A stretch of 64,000 bases of DNA, from positions 181,069-245,068 of the forward strand of contig NZ_LMTS01000025.1 in assembly GCF_001541225.1 (NCBI RefSeq). Reading direction: 5' to 3'. Of this stretch, positions 31,828 to 39,462 are shown in pieces. Position 1 is the stretch's first letter. The number at the start of each line of letters is the position of its first letter. The notes under the pieces were generated by a model, which saw nothing but the letters and a program-made list of their open reading frames with translations, was not told the origin of the DNA and did not search any database. A program made the translations under genes and the position numbers. This DNA comes from Variovorax sp. WDL1. Lineage in GTDB: Bacteria; Pseudomonadota; Gammaproteobacteria; Burkholderiales; Burkholderiaceae_C.

Positions 31828-32256
31828 ATGACGTACAAGCAATCACCACCCCCCGAGCCACTCGAGCCCGCGGAACGAACGAAGGCCTTTCGAAGCCGCT
31901 TGGCGGAGAGCAGCTTCCGCCGAGTCGAGGGCTATATCGCCAGCAACGAAAAGGAGCGCGTGGACCGCGTCCGCCAAGAGCTGCAGGTGACCTCCGACGT
32001 TGCGGTCGCAGGCCTTGTTCGGCTGGGCCTGAGCGCCTACGAAAGCGCAATGCGCCAGGGACATGTCACGAGCCTTCAGGCAACTTCTTCCGACTGGCTC
32101 ACCGCATCTGGCGGTGTGCAGGGCGCATGCGCCAATTCGGCCCAGGCCAACTTCCCGACCACCCCCAGCGCGGCCTCTCCTGAGCTCGTGCACACCCCCA
32201 CCAACCCCATCGCTCAATTCTTCAAATCGCGCAAGGAGACTCACCGTGCTCAATAA
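31828..32256 (+). CDS. hypothetical protein (142 aa), upstream of VWA gene
   Basis: The N-terminal half is charged and helical (ERTKAFRSRLAESSFRRVEGYIASNEKERVDRVRQELQVTSDVAVAGLVRLGLSAYESAM), with the look of a small DNA-binding or ribbon-helix-helix-type protein. The C-terminal half is Ser/Thr/Pro-rich. It overlaps the next gene by 11 bases and is therefore translationally coupled to it. The palindrome at 31803 lies at its ribosome-binding region. A regulator role is an inference. Confidence 0.65.
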   Translation: MTYKQSPPPEPLEPAERTKAFRSRLAESSFRRVEGYIASNEKERVDRVRQELQVTSDVAVAGLVRLGLSAYESAMRQGHVTSLQATSSDWLTASGGVQGACANSAQANFPTTPSAASPELVHTPTNPIAQFFKSRKETHRAQ

Positions 32257-33046
32257 CCCCCGCCTCGGCCCCCTGGTACTGCCCTACCTTGGCCTCACCG
32301 TCCAGCCCCATGTCCGGCCCACCCTCCCGGCCTTCGAGTTGCCTGCCGCCATCCAGCGCCTGCTCGCGCGTTCGGTTGAAGACTGTCGCGCCGAGCGTTC
32401 CCGGCCCGCCGTTGGCGAACAAACCACACATGCGGCGCTGCTCCTCGACGAGTCCTGGTCGATGAACCGCCACCGCGCAGCTGCCTTGGCTGGCTACAAC
32501 CACCAGGTCGGCGTCATCAAGGAGGGCGCCAAGGAGGCCGGAAAGACACTGGTCACGCTGAACGTGTTCAGCAGCACCCCGCGGGAAGTCCTGAGCGCGG
32601 CGCCGACGGAGCAACTGAGTCCCCTGCCCGAGGAAGAGTACACGCCCACCGGCGGCACCGCCCTCTACGACGCCATCGGGGACACCATCGCCTCGCTCCT
32701 GGCCCGCCCGGACGCTGATTCGCCGTCGACTGCGTTCCTCGTGGCACCGTTCACCGATGGCGAGGACACCTCGTCGTACCGCTACCCTCCGCAGCTGCTG
32801 CGCGAACTCGTCGCCAAGCTCGAGGCCACAGGCCGCTGGACGTTCACCCTGGTGGGCCCCACCGGCCAGGTGGACGAGTTTGCCGCTGCCCTGAACCTCC
32901 AGGCGGGCAACATCAAGGCCTACGATGCGACCAAAACCGAATCGGTGACCTCCGCATTCACGGAGATGGCAGGGGCCAGTACACGCTACATGGCGATGCG
33001 CTCTGCCGGGGTTATGGCCTCCGCCTCGCTCTACGCCGGCCGATAG
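32246..33046 (+). CDS. VWA-domain protein (266 aa), GTG start
   Basis: A von Willebrand A domain: LLLDESWSMNRHRAAALAGYN carries the D-x-S-x-S metal site, TPTGGTALYDAIGDTIASLL supplies the Thr, and FTDGEDTSS the third loop. The GTG at 32246 has AAGGAG eight bases upstream and overlaps the previous stop; a longer upstream reading is out of frame with that support. No signal or transmembrane segment, so it is cytoplasmic. It resembles stand-alone VWA proteins of the tellurite-associated kind in architecture only. One of three VWA proteins in this window. Confidence 0.8.
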   Translation: MLNNPRLGPLVLPYLGLTVQPHVRPTLPAFELPAAIQRLLARSVEDCRAERSRPAVGEQTTHAALLLDESWSMNRHRAAALAGYNHQVGVIKEGAKEAGKTLVTLNVFSSTPREVLSAAPTEQLSPLPEEEYTPTGGTALYDAIGDTIASLLARPDADSPSTAFLVAPFTDGEDTSSYRYPPQLLRELVAKLEATGRWTFTLVGPTGQVDEFAAALNLQAGNIKAYDATKTESVTSAFTEMAGASTRYMAMRSAGVMASASLYAGR

Positions 33047-33144
33047 GGCTTGCTAGCTTTGTCAGCGAACGCCCCGCCCAGCGCGGGGCGTCTTGCCATG
33101 GGCCGTCCAGCGGGCACGCCCGGTCCCCACGGCACATTCCCCCA

Positions 33145-33171
33145 GGAGAGCCCCAGGCTCTCTTTTTTTCT
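33145..33171 (+). terminator. terminator of the VWA gene
   Basis: GAGAGCC-CCA-GGCTCTC followed by TTTTTTT. A weaker GC-rich stem (33070-33091) lies just before it. Confidence 0.8.
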
Positions 33172-33220
33172 GGGCTCGCGCGGCCGGCCTGCCTAATTCC
33201 ACGCAGCCGCGCCGTTCTCC

Positions 33221-33249
33221 TTGACCTCAAGGTGTAGCCTGGGTAAAGT
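33221..33249 (+). promoter_or_regulatory. sigma70-like promoter
   Basis: TTGACC, 17-base spacer, TAAAGT, about 63 bases before the ATG at 33312. An overlapping TTATACTT (33248) may be a second -10. Confidence 0.4.
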
Positions 33250-33311
33250 TATACTTCAACGCCTTAAAGTCGCAGTACAGCCTGACCCGAGGCTGTCAGC
33301 AAGGAGTGACC

Positions 33312-34070
33312 ATGAACCCCGCCGCACATGTCGCCCAGCTCCTTGAGCAATCGCCCGACTTGGCAGGTGCCGTGGCAAAAGCTGCTGAATGCTCAGTGCC
33401 ACTGCTTCAGCGAGCCATGGACGACTACGGGTTGCTGTCCCCCTTGCAATGGGCACAAATCGCGGAGTGCGCCGAGGTACCGGCGACGTGGCTGGGTTCG
33501 GGCGAGCCTTGGCATCCGGACATGATTCGAGCGCTTCAGCGCAACTCCAGGGCGAAAGCCAGCAGCGTGGAACTCCAGCGTTTGCGGCGCGGCAACCTTA
33601 GGCGACTGGCGGACGCCTGCACGCATACGACCCATTTGGCGACGTTGCTGAACACGGCACCGTCGATGCTCTCTGACCTGATGAACTCGGAGACGCGGGC
33701 TGCTAGCCAGCGGCGCGCCTTCGGACCGCGACGGGCGCGAGCGATGGAGGACGCTCTTGGCCTGCCGGACGGCTGGTTGGACCGGGACGAGCCGGTACCC
33801 CCGGCTTTAGGGATGCGAGCCCGGCAGTTGAGCTCTGCCCCTCGTACACGAGCCATTGCCGCACGTGGGCCTTCGGTGGGGGGCGCTGCCGGGCTGGGCG
33901 ACTGGCCGCTGCCGACGGCAGTGGCGCCAATTCACCAAACGGTGCTGGCTAAGTATCTAGACTTGGCCAAGGCTGGGGTCGTCGACGAAGCGTTCGCTTA
34001 CAGCCTGCTTGGCACCTTGCTCGACAAGGAGCGCCCGCCAGGCGCTGCCGTGGCGGCAATAACGGGCTAG
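33312..34070 (+). CDS. two-HTH regulator-like protein (252 aa)
   Basis: Start chosen at the ATG six bases after AAGGAG (the GTG at 33306 would be too close). Two HTH-like units occur: residues about 25-62 (VAKAAECSVPLLQRAMDDYGLLSPLQWAQIAECAEVPATWLGSGEP) and about 95-158 (LRRLADACTHTTHLATLLNTAPSMLSDLMN...FGPRRARAMEDALGLPDGWLDRDEP). The second ends like the Cro/CI-type domains of the protein at 21376. The C-terminal helix (YLDLAKAGVVDEAFAYSLLGTLL) matches the end of that protein too. It sits 3' to 3' with the rep gene (4-base overlap), so it may regulate replication or the element's promoters. That is inference. Confidence 0.7.
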   Translation: MNPAAHVAQLLEQSPDLAGAVAKAAECSVPLLQRAMDDYGLLSPLQWAQIAECAEVPATWLGSGEPWHPDMIRALQRNSRAKASSVELQRLRRGNLRRLADACTHTTHLATLLNTAPSMLSDLMNSETRAASQRRAFGPRRARAMEDALGLPDGWLDRDEPVPPALGMRARQLSSAPRTRAIAARGPSVGGAAGLGDWPLPTAVAPIHQTVLAKYLDLAKAGVVDEAFAYSLLGTLLDKERPPGAAVAAITG

Positions 34071-35569
34071 TCGGCCGGAACCTCCCGAGGCGATGCCGCC
34101 TTCTTTCGCCTGCCGGAAGAGGTTGGCCCCCCTACAGAAAGTTTGGTCGACAAAACTCTCGGGCCCTTGCTGCTTTTGGGTTCGTTGCGCCAGTCGAGGT
34201 ACGCATCTAGTGATGCGTCTTCCGGAAGGGAAAGAACTCCTTCTTGCTTCGCCATCCACGCGTAGAACGTCCCGGACACGGCGGGTGTCTTGAACCCCTT
34301 TTTCGCGAACTGTTCTCGCACCAGGTTCGGAGTGTCCGGGCTGTTGAGGAAGGCCTGGAGCAGCTGGTCCTGGACAAATCGCGGCTGGCCCAAGTAGTAC
34401 TTTCGAACTCGCTGCGCAATATGCTTGGCGAAATCGGCCTCATCCTGCTTCCGCGTGTCCACCGCGGGAGCCGGGAGAGCAGGGGCGTCGGCCTGACCTT
34501 CCTGCTGGGGACTGCGACCGTAGTAATCATTCTTGACCTGATGGACGAAGGCTGCAGCCTTGTCCCGGATACCCCCTTCCGCCAGGCGCTTGTCGAACGC
34601 GGCTATGTGGAGCCTGAGAACGGGCTCGTCGTATTTCGTCAGCAGTTGGTCGATGCCCCGTTCCGTGATTCCGTATTCACGCAGCTTGGCCTCGAGGCGA
34701 GGGTCCCCGGTCTGGCTGGTGTCCATATCTAATGCGGCCTGGACCTTCAGGTGCAGCCGGAATTGAAGGTGGGTCACCTTATTACGCGAACCTGTGGTCT
34801 CCAGCAGCTCGACGCTAAACGGACAGGCCTCGGTGCTCTCCAGCTCTCGCATTGCCGGTAAGAGAATGTCGCGCTTGAAGTAGCGATAGTTCCCTTGCTG
34901 GAGAAAGGTCTCGGCCGCATCAGGGCTCACGAGCAGCTTGACCCAATCGACAACCGGCATCCGCGCCGTCAGTTGAACGCGGATGTACCGGTGCGTGTTT
35001 TCATAGAGCGCGAGCGAATGGCCCGAATTGAACCGGTTTGCTAGGTGGATATCGATGGCCGCCCAGCGCCCTGGGCTCATGAGCATCTCGAAAACATCCG
35101 GCGGAAACTCCCATTGCACCTCTCCCGAGCCGTCCGAACTCCTCGAATACTGGGATATCAGGCGGCTGGCCACCTTGTACATGTCGCCCCGCTCGCCCAT
35201 CGCGTCGAAGCGGAATTCCTGGCCGTACAGGTTCTCCACGGCGTCGTAAATTCTCTCAGTTGCTCTGGTCGTGGCCCGCAACACCTTACCCAGCTCCCCC
35301 ACGGTGGCGGCGAACCTGAGGACTCGTCGCTCGTCTAGAACCTTGGCCTGCAGCTCGGAAGGGATAGATTGCCAGCCCTTGGTCGTCACCAACAACAAAG
35401 CGTTGAACACCCGGCGGCAAAAATGGCTGTATTGGCCGGACACCGGGTACATGTGAACGACCTCAACGGCCTTGCGAAGTCGCTCCGGCAGATTGCTGTC
35501 GGCGAGCAAGGATAGCTGGCGGCTGTCATCGGTCAGTATCTCGCCGGTGACCCCTATGACTTTGGCCAA
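34067..35569 (-). CDS. plasmid replication initiator protein Rep (500 aa)
   Basis: The family of iteron-binding initiators: two winged-helix-like halves with LRKAVEVVHMYPVSGQYSHFCRRVFNALL in the first and HLANRFNSGHSLALYENTHRYIRVQL followed by PVVDWVKLLVSPDA in the second; the phrase SLALYENTHRY is typical of Rep proteins. At 500 residues it is longer than compact Rep_3 proteins (about 300), with a 150-residue C-terminal extension that is Lys/Arg-rich at its end (SSGRRKKAASP). It lies directly left of the iteron array and is transcribed away from it. It should open the origin and load host helicase. Confidence 0.88.
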   Translation of the reverse strand: MAKVIGVTGEILTDDSRQLSLLADSNLPERLRKAVEVVHMYPVSGQYSHFCRRVFNALLLVTTKGWQSIPSELQAKVLDERRVLRFAATVGELGKVLRATTRATERIYDAVENLYGQEFRFDAMGERGDMYKVASRLISQYSRSSDGSGEVQWEFPPDVFEMLMSPGRWAAIDIHLANRFNSGHSLALYENTHRYIRVQLTARMPVVDWVKLLVSPDAAETFLQQGNYRYFKRDILLPAMRELESTEACPFSVELLETTGSRNKVTHLQFRLHLKVQAALDMDTSQTGDPRLEAKLREYGITERGIDQLLTKYDEPVLRLHIAAFDKRLAEGGIRDKAAAFVHQVKNDYYGRSPQQEGQADAPALPAPAVDTRKQDEADFAKHIAQRVRKYYLGQPRFVQDQLLQAFLNSPDTPNLVREQFAKKGFKTPAVSGTFYAWMAKQEGVLSLPEDASLDAYLDWRNEPKSSKGPRVLSTKLSVGGPTSSGRRKKAASPREVPAD

Positions 35570-35754
35570 TGGGATTTTCGCGTAGGTCGTTTGATGTGAG
35601 AAGGCTAACAGTCACCTCCTCACAGGTCAACGGCGAGCAACGAGGTAATGAGGCCGCTGTTCTTTCGATGGGCATCGGGGTCCTCGGACGAGGTTGTCTC
35701 CTTGCAAACAGACATCCCCTCATTTATCGGCGAGTTGCCACGCCGTCGAGTAGG

Positions 35755-36098
35755 TCCCTCAAAAAGCTCACAGGTCGCGCACGGATTCTCAGTCCCTCGA
35801 AACACTCACAGGTCGGCCTGTCCAGGGAAGGTCCCTCAAAAAGCTCACAACTGCCCGGGCCTGGCCGACACGTGCACATGACTCTCCCTCAAAAAAGCTC
35901 ACATGTCGGCGGTTCGGGTATCCCTCAAAAAGCTCACATGTCGTCCTTTGCGAAGCTGGCCGGTTATCCACAGCCCAGTCCCTCAAAACGCTCACATGTG
36001 GGGCTTTATGCGCCCTCCTTATGCTCACAACGGTCCCTCCAAAAGCTCCGGGTGTCCCTCAATTCGCTCACATTTGCCCCTCAAAAGACTCACATGTC
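35755..36098 (+). repeat. iteron array of the replication origin (10 copies)
   Basis: Copies of about 22 bases, all in one orientation, begin at 35755, 35793, 35832, 35885, 35921, 35979, 36012 (degenerate), 36034, 36055 and 36076. The core is TCCCTCAAAAAGCTCACA followed by TGTC or GGTC. The last four are spaced 21-22 bases (two helix turns); earlier ones 33-58. A partial copy lies at about 35613. Rep should bind here. Confidence 0.9.
35964..35972 (+). promoter_or_regulatory. DnaA box
   Basis: TTATCCACA is a perfect match to the DnaA consensus, located inside the iteron array. Confidence 0.85.
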
Positions 36099-36212
36099 CA
36101 ACGGAAATTCCTTCCATATCAACAGCTTAGATGGCGTAAAGCAAGTAAACATTGAATTAAAGAAATCAAACGCATCGGTCACGAAAAGCAACGCTGCTGC
36201 ATTGCCTCACAT
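36099..36212. other. AT-rich origin-opening region (candidate DUE)
   Basis: The stretch right after the last iteron is clearly AT-rich (for example AACATTGAATTAAAGAAATC), unlike the rest of the window, and has no gene. It is the expected place for strand opening. Confidence 0.65.
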
Positions 36213-36214
36213 CG

Positions 36215-36294
36215 CATAAACGACATAATACGGCATAACTTATGCGCGTTATGTTTATGTTATGCCGGCCGGACAGGCATAATTCGAAGTTATG
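36215..36294. promoter_or_regulatory. CATAA/TTATG operator-like array
   Basis: CATAA at 36215, 36224, 36234 and 36278; TTATG at 36240, 36249, 36255, 36260 and 36290. CATAACTTATG (36234-36244) is a perfect palindrome and CATAATTCGAAGTTATG (36278-36294) nearly one. The last site includes the start codon of the gene at 36292, so autoregulation or partition-type binding is likely. Confidence 0.6.
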
Positions 36295-36789
36295 TCGGCT
36301 GAAGACCCCGTTTACCTTGAAGCCCTTCGAGCCTTAGCGGCCGCCGGTGCGTCGGACCAATTGCTCAGCCAAGCCGTACGCGAGTTGCTTGCAGCGGGGG
36401 AGCGCACGGGCTTCTCGGCAGTTCTGCCAACGAGCGACCGTGCACAAACGGTACCCACGCCAGCGAGCCCGCGCGACATAACGTCGCCATCCTGCCTCCC
36501 CCGTAGCACCACGGAACGGCCGGGTGGCCAGGTATCCCCCAATCTGTCCACAGGGGCGCAGCCGAAACGCAAGCCCGTCATCGTTGTTTTCAAGGAAGCC
36601 AACGGCCACCGAACGTCAGTAAGCCTGGCAGCCGACAAGTGGGCCGCCCTCCTGGAGTTGCAGCCCGACGCCGGGACGGTTACGAAACTTGTGAGGGCGG
36701 TCGGCCCGGCGGCTCCGGCGGAGGTGAATCGCAGCAGCTGGGTGTATGAGCAGGTGGTGACCCGACTACGGCAGCCGTCGAAGGGGTAG
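36292..36789 (+). CDS. origin-adjacent hypothetical protein (165 aa)
   Basis: Residues 1-40 are helical (YLEALRALAAAGASDQLLSQAVRELLAAGERTG), 45-95 are Ser/Thr/Pro-rich, and 97-162 form a compact basic alpha/beta part (KPVIVVFKEANGHRTSVSLAADKWAALLELQPDAGTVTKLVRAV...WVYEQVVTRLRQ). The C-terminal part looks like a small DNA-binding domain. The start codon lies within the CATAA/TTATG array, pointing to a self-regulating DNA-binding protein, perhaps for copy control or partition. No ParA-like ATPase is in the window. The function is inferred from position only. Confidence 0.65.
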   Translation: MSAEDPVYLEALRALAAAGASDQLLSQAVRELLAAGERTGFSAVLPTSDRAQTVPTPASPRDITSPSCLPRSTTERPGGQVSPNLSTGAQPKRKPVIVVFKEANGHRTSVSLAADKWAALLELQPDAGTVTKLVRAVGPAAPAEVNRSSWVYEQVVTRLRQPSKG

Positions 36790-36850
36790 GTGGCCGGCGG
36801 GGTCCCTGAGATGCTCAGGCGGGCCGCCGGTCTAGCGGCTAAAGGCGGGA

Positions 36851-36867
36851 AGCTAGACGCGGTGTTC
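36851..36867 (+). promoter_or_regulatory. CTAGAC-type promoter
   Basis: AGCTAGACGCGGTGTTC lies 15-31 bases before the ATG at 36882. Confidence 0.4.
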
Positions 36868-36881
36868 ATTTCCTTTGCACC

Positions 36882-37370
36882 ATGCTCAAGCCCCTAATCG
36901 CGCTCACTGCTGCCCTGTACCTGGGAAGCGGAGCCGCGTCCGCACCTCCTCCCGCCGCCCCCGCCGATGGCGCCTTCCAGCTTCTGCAAGTCGGCGATGC
37001 GCCGCAGGGCGGGTGCGGGACCTACGTGCACAGCAGGGGGACGCTGCCCGGCGCAGCCAGTGTGATGTTCATGTCGACCGACCGAGTGCTCTTCCTGCGC
37101 ACCGCGGACGGCGTTCGCACACTCGAGCTTGCCAGCCTGGACCAAAAACTACGGGTGAAGGACGTATTGGGCCGAGGCGACACGCTTAACCTGAAGTTTC
37201 GGGCGCCGGGTAAGGAGCGCGCATGGCTCGTGGCCACCGTGTCGGAGGCGGTGGTGGACGATGACGGGGGCTACCCGCTCATCGCGTTTGACGTCAAAGG
37301 GGGCTACATCTCTCCCACAGGTGCCCGGTTCGACTCGCCGAACCTGGTGGCCCACGACACCTGCCTGTAA
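36882..37370 (+). CDS. secreted protein, hypothetical (162 aa)
   Basis: A Sec signal peptide (MLKPLIALTAALYLGSGAASA, cleavage after about residue 21) is followed by a Pro/Ala stretch and a beta-rich domain with three cysteines (GGCGTYVHSRG, final DTCL). It is probably periplasmic with a disulfide. The family is not recognised. Confidence 0.7.
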   Translation: MLKPLIALTAALYLGSGAASAPPPAAPADGAFQLLQVGDAPQGGCGTYVHSRGTLPGAASVMFMSTDRVLFLRTADGVRTLELASLDQKLRVKDVLGRGDTLNLKFRAPGKERAWLVATVSEAVVDDDGGYPLIAFDVKGGYISPTGARFDSPNLVAHDTCL

Positions 37371-37444
37371 TCGGGCCTCGCGCGCCGGGCCGGGCGCGCG
37401 TGTAGAAGCCGCCTCGTGGGCGGCTTCAGTCTTGGGTGTGTCCG

Positions 37445-37666
37445 TTACTCAGCGGTGGGCACCGCAGCACCTTCGGGTGACGGTTTGACTCCCTTTACCT
37501 GAAGGGAATCCTTCGGCAGCACTTCCTGCTTCAGAACCGCCGCACCGTCGAACCATGCGACCTGGACGAACTTGCTGCCCTGCTCGACGCGGTCCTTGAC
37601 CACGGTCAGCAGCGGGCCGCCCGACTTGAGTTCTACGACGTCGCCGACGGCGAGCTTGATTGCCAT
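37445..37666 (-). CDS. YodC-family (DUF2158) small protein
   Basis: The 73-residue protein begins MAIKLAVGDVVELKSGGPLLTVVKDRVEQGSKFVQVAWFDGAAVLKQEVLPKDSL, matching the YodC pattern (GD-V-LKSGGP-MTV ... WFDG). These are small SH3-like barrels of unknown function. I use the ATG at 37666 with AGGAG nine bases upstream; a longer reading is not supported. A CCCTACACGTGG box at 37703-37721 is the likely promoter. Confidence 0.82.
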   Translation of the reverse strand: MAIKLAVGDVVELKSGGPLLTVVKDRVEQGSKFVQVAWFDGAAVLKQEVLPKDSLQVKGVKPSPEGAAVPTAE

Positions 37667-37702
37667 GTTGTGTGTCTCCTGCCCTGCTCGGGCGTCTGTT
37701 GA

Positions 37703-37721
37703 GGAAGCCACGTGTAGGGAC
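37703..37721 (-). promoter_or_regulatory. CTACAC box upstream of the YodC gene
   Basis: Minus strand CCCTACACGTGGCTTCC, about 37-55 bases before the ATG at 37666. Confidence 0.35.
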
Positions 37722-37779
37722 GTCGGAAAAATTGGCCGTGGCCCCGGCCGGCCAGGAATCGCGGGGGTTGGTGGGCAAC

Positions 37780-37803
37780 AAAAGGCCCGCACGAAGCGGG
37801 CTG
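37780..37803 (-). terminator. terminator of the thioredoxin gene
   Basis: Minus strand AGCCCGC-TTCGT-GCGGGCC followed by TTTTG. Confidence 0.8.
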
Positions 37804-37826
37804 TGAAAAAAAAAGAGGCTGACGGC

Positions 37827-38138
37827 TTAGGCGGCGACCATCGCTTCAAGCTTTCCTAGCGACTGGGCGCCGCTTGCTCGGGCAACGACCTCCCCGTCCC
37901 GGTAAAGCACGAGCGTGGGCACCCCGCGAATGGCCAGCTTCTTGGCGTGTTCCCGGTCCTCGTCGATGTTGACCTTGACAACCTTCAGCTTGCCCTCGTG
38001 GTTGGCCGCGAGTTGGTCCAGGACAGGCGCAAGCAGCTTGCAGGGGCCGCACCAGGGCGCCCAGAAGTCGACGAGCACGGGCACATCGGACTTGACGACG
38101 TCTTGCTCGAAGGTGGAGTCAGTGATGGAAGCAACCAT
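37827..38138 (-). CDS. trxA: thioredoxin
   Basis: A 103-residue thioredoxin with active site WCGPC (C30, C33), preceded by DVPVLVDFWAPW, and the cis-proline in RGVPTLVLY; it ends with a short helix (LGKLEAMVAA). It should reduce protein disulfides in the cytoplasm using host thioredoxin reductase. There is no signal peptide. The gene is alone between a CCTATACGG box (38163-38180) and its terminator, divergent from the gene at 38253. Confidence 0.95.
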   Translation of the reverse strand: MVASITDSTFEQDVVKSDVPVLVDFWAPWCGPCKLLAPVLDQLAANHEGKLKVVKVNIDEDREHAKKLAIRGVPTLVLYRDGEVVARASGAQSLGKLEAMVAA

Positions 38139-38162
38139 TGTGTAAGTCCTAAAAACTAGTTG

Positions 38163-38180
38163 GGCAACCGTATAGGCAGC
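38163..38180 (-). promoter_or_regulatory. CTATAC-type promoter of trxA
   Basis: Minus strand GCTGCCTATACGGTTGCCC, 25-42 bases before the ATG at 38138. A member of the recurring family. Confidence 0.45.
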
Positions 38181-38186
38181 CCCGAT

Positions 38187-38216
38187 TTGACTGACAGTAA
38201 CAGAACTGGTTACAAT
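38187..38216 (+). promoter_or_regulatory. sigma70 promoter
   Basis: TTGACT, 18-base spacer, TACAAT; a canonical promoter 37 bases before the ATG at 38253, back to back with the trxA promoter. Confidence 0.65.
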
Positions 38217-38252
38217 ACTACCAGCACCTTACTACTACAACGTACCCGCCCC

Positions 38253-39401
38253 ATGACCCCGCAAGACCTGGCCCAGAGCTTCTACGCATTCGCACGGGGA
38301 GATGAAGCGCATCGGCGAGCACTCATCGAAGACATGTTCGAGATGCTGGACGCGCGGAACAGCCTGAAGCTGATGCGGCTGTCCGTAGAGCTCACCCGAC
38401 TCAATGACGATGGTGCGCTGAGCGCCTTCGACGCTCTCATGGGCATGCTGACCTGCGAGCCGGTCCCGCTGCGCGGCTTTCCGACGAGTGGTTGGCGCGC
38501 GTACGCCCTTTCGACGATTTTCGAGCGCCCCGCGGGAGCCGTGCTCTCGCTTGCCGCCAACCCGCGCGTCATCGCCAGGTCTATCGCCGCTTCGACCGGA
38601 ATCCCCGTCGAGGACATCCGGGTCGTCGCGGGCCAGGTGGCGACCCAGGACGCGTACCTGATGCCGCCTGCCGATGTCTTTCGCTTCTGCCGCGAGCTGA
38701 AGACGGCGATGGAGGTGGAGTCCAATCTCGTAGGCGCCCTTGCGCGCCGGCAGCGGCTAGCCAACCGCCTGGCGCCGGTTCTGGCCCTGGATGCTGTCAA
38801 TGGATGGCGTGCGCCGGAGGCGCACCCTGTGAACGACGAAGCGCTCTTCATGGTTCTCATTCGGGGCGATATCACGCCCGGAGAAAATGACTCCGATGCC
38901 GGCCGCCCGGCCCTGACGTTCAGCGCACGCTACGAGATGGACGGCGGTATCGCCGAGCCGCTCGAGATTCACCACACCGTGCTTGGCTTTGGCACCCCCT
39001 GGGAGGTCTTCCGAGCCTCACTGCACACTGCACAGGCATTCGGGCTATGTCGACTCATGGCTCAGGCAGCGGTCGACCACCGCTGTGACCCTGCGCAGCT
39101 GCAGGTCAGCCTGGCCTTCGTTGACCACCCGGACGGGGAGAGCATGACTGCACGGGCAGCCGTCATCCATCCAGAAAAAGGTCTCCTGACGGGCGTCATC
39201 GAACACGACCTGGCGGAGCCTGACCAGTACGCGGCCGCGGTGCGCCGGATGATGGGAAATCTGCGGTTTGGGGCCCTGTCGGTCTCCGACTCTGCCTTCG
39301 GCTGCGGAGAGGTCGACAAGGGCGGCACTTTCAGATTCCTGGTGCCCGGCAAGGGTTGGCAAGAAGCGCCGGAAACGTTCGTTGCCTTTCCGCCGGTCTG
39401 A
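38253..39401 (+). CDS. hypothetical protein (382 aa)
   Basis: Starts MTPQDLAQSFYAFARGDEAHRRALIEDMFEMLDARNS. Helical first third, then an alpha/beta part with GRPALTFSARYEMDGGIAEPLEIHHTVLGFG and a C-terminal beta-rich stretch (SVSDSAFGCGEVDKGGTFRFLVPGKGWQEAPETFVAFPPV). I see no catalytic motif, signal peptide or membrane segment. It has a normal sigma70-like promoter rather than the family box. The function is unknown. Confidence 0.65.
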   Translation: MTPQDLAQSFYAFARGDEAHRRALIEDMFEMLDARNSLKLMRLSVELTRLNDDGALSAFDALMGMLTCEPVPLRGFPTSGWRAYALSTIFERPAGAVLSLAANPRVIARSIAASTGIPVEDIRVVAGQVATQDAYLMPPADVFRFCRELKTAMEVESNLVGALARRQRLANRLAPVLALDAVNGWRAPEAHPVNDEALFMVLIRGDITPGENDSDAGRPALTFSARYEMDGGIAEPLEIHHTVLGFGTPWEVFRASLHTAQAFGLCRLMAQAAVDHRCDPAQLQVSLAFVDHPDGESMTARAAVIHPEKGLLTGVIEHDLAEPDQYAAAVRRMMGNLRFGALSVSDSAFGCGEVDKGGTFRFLVPGKGWQEAPETFVAFPPV

Positions 39402-39426
39402 CATCCCCGCTGCCTGGCCCGCGGGT

Positions 39427-39454
39427 CAAAAAAGGTCCGCCACGGAGGCGGACC
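39427..39454 (-). terminator. terminator of the WGR-pseudoligase gene
   Basis: Minus strand GGTCCGCC-TCCG-TGGCGGACC followed by TTTTTT. Confidence 0.85.
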
Positions 39455-39462
39455 AGGAAAAA

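Noticed and set aside
36099..36294. CRISPR-like short repeats near the origin
   Set aside because: Repeats are 5-base half-sites and 22-base iterons without unique spacers of constant length, and no cas genes are present.
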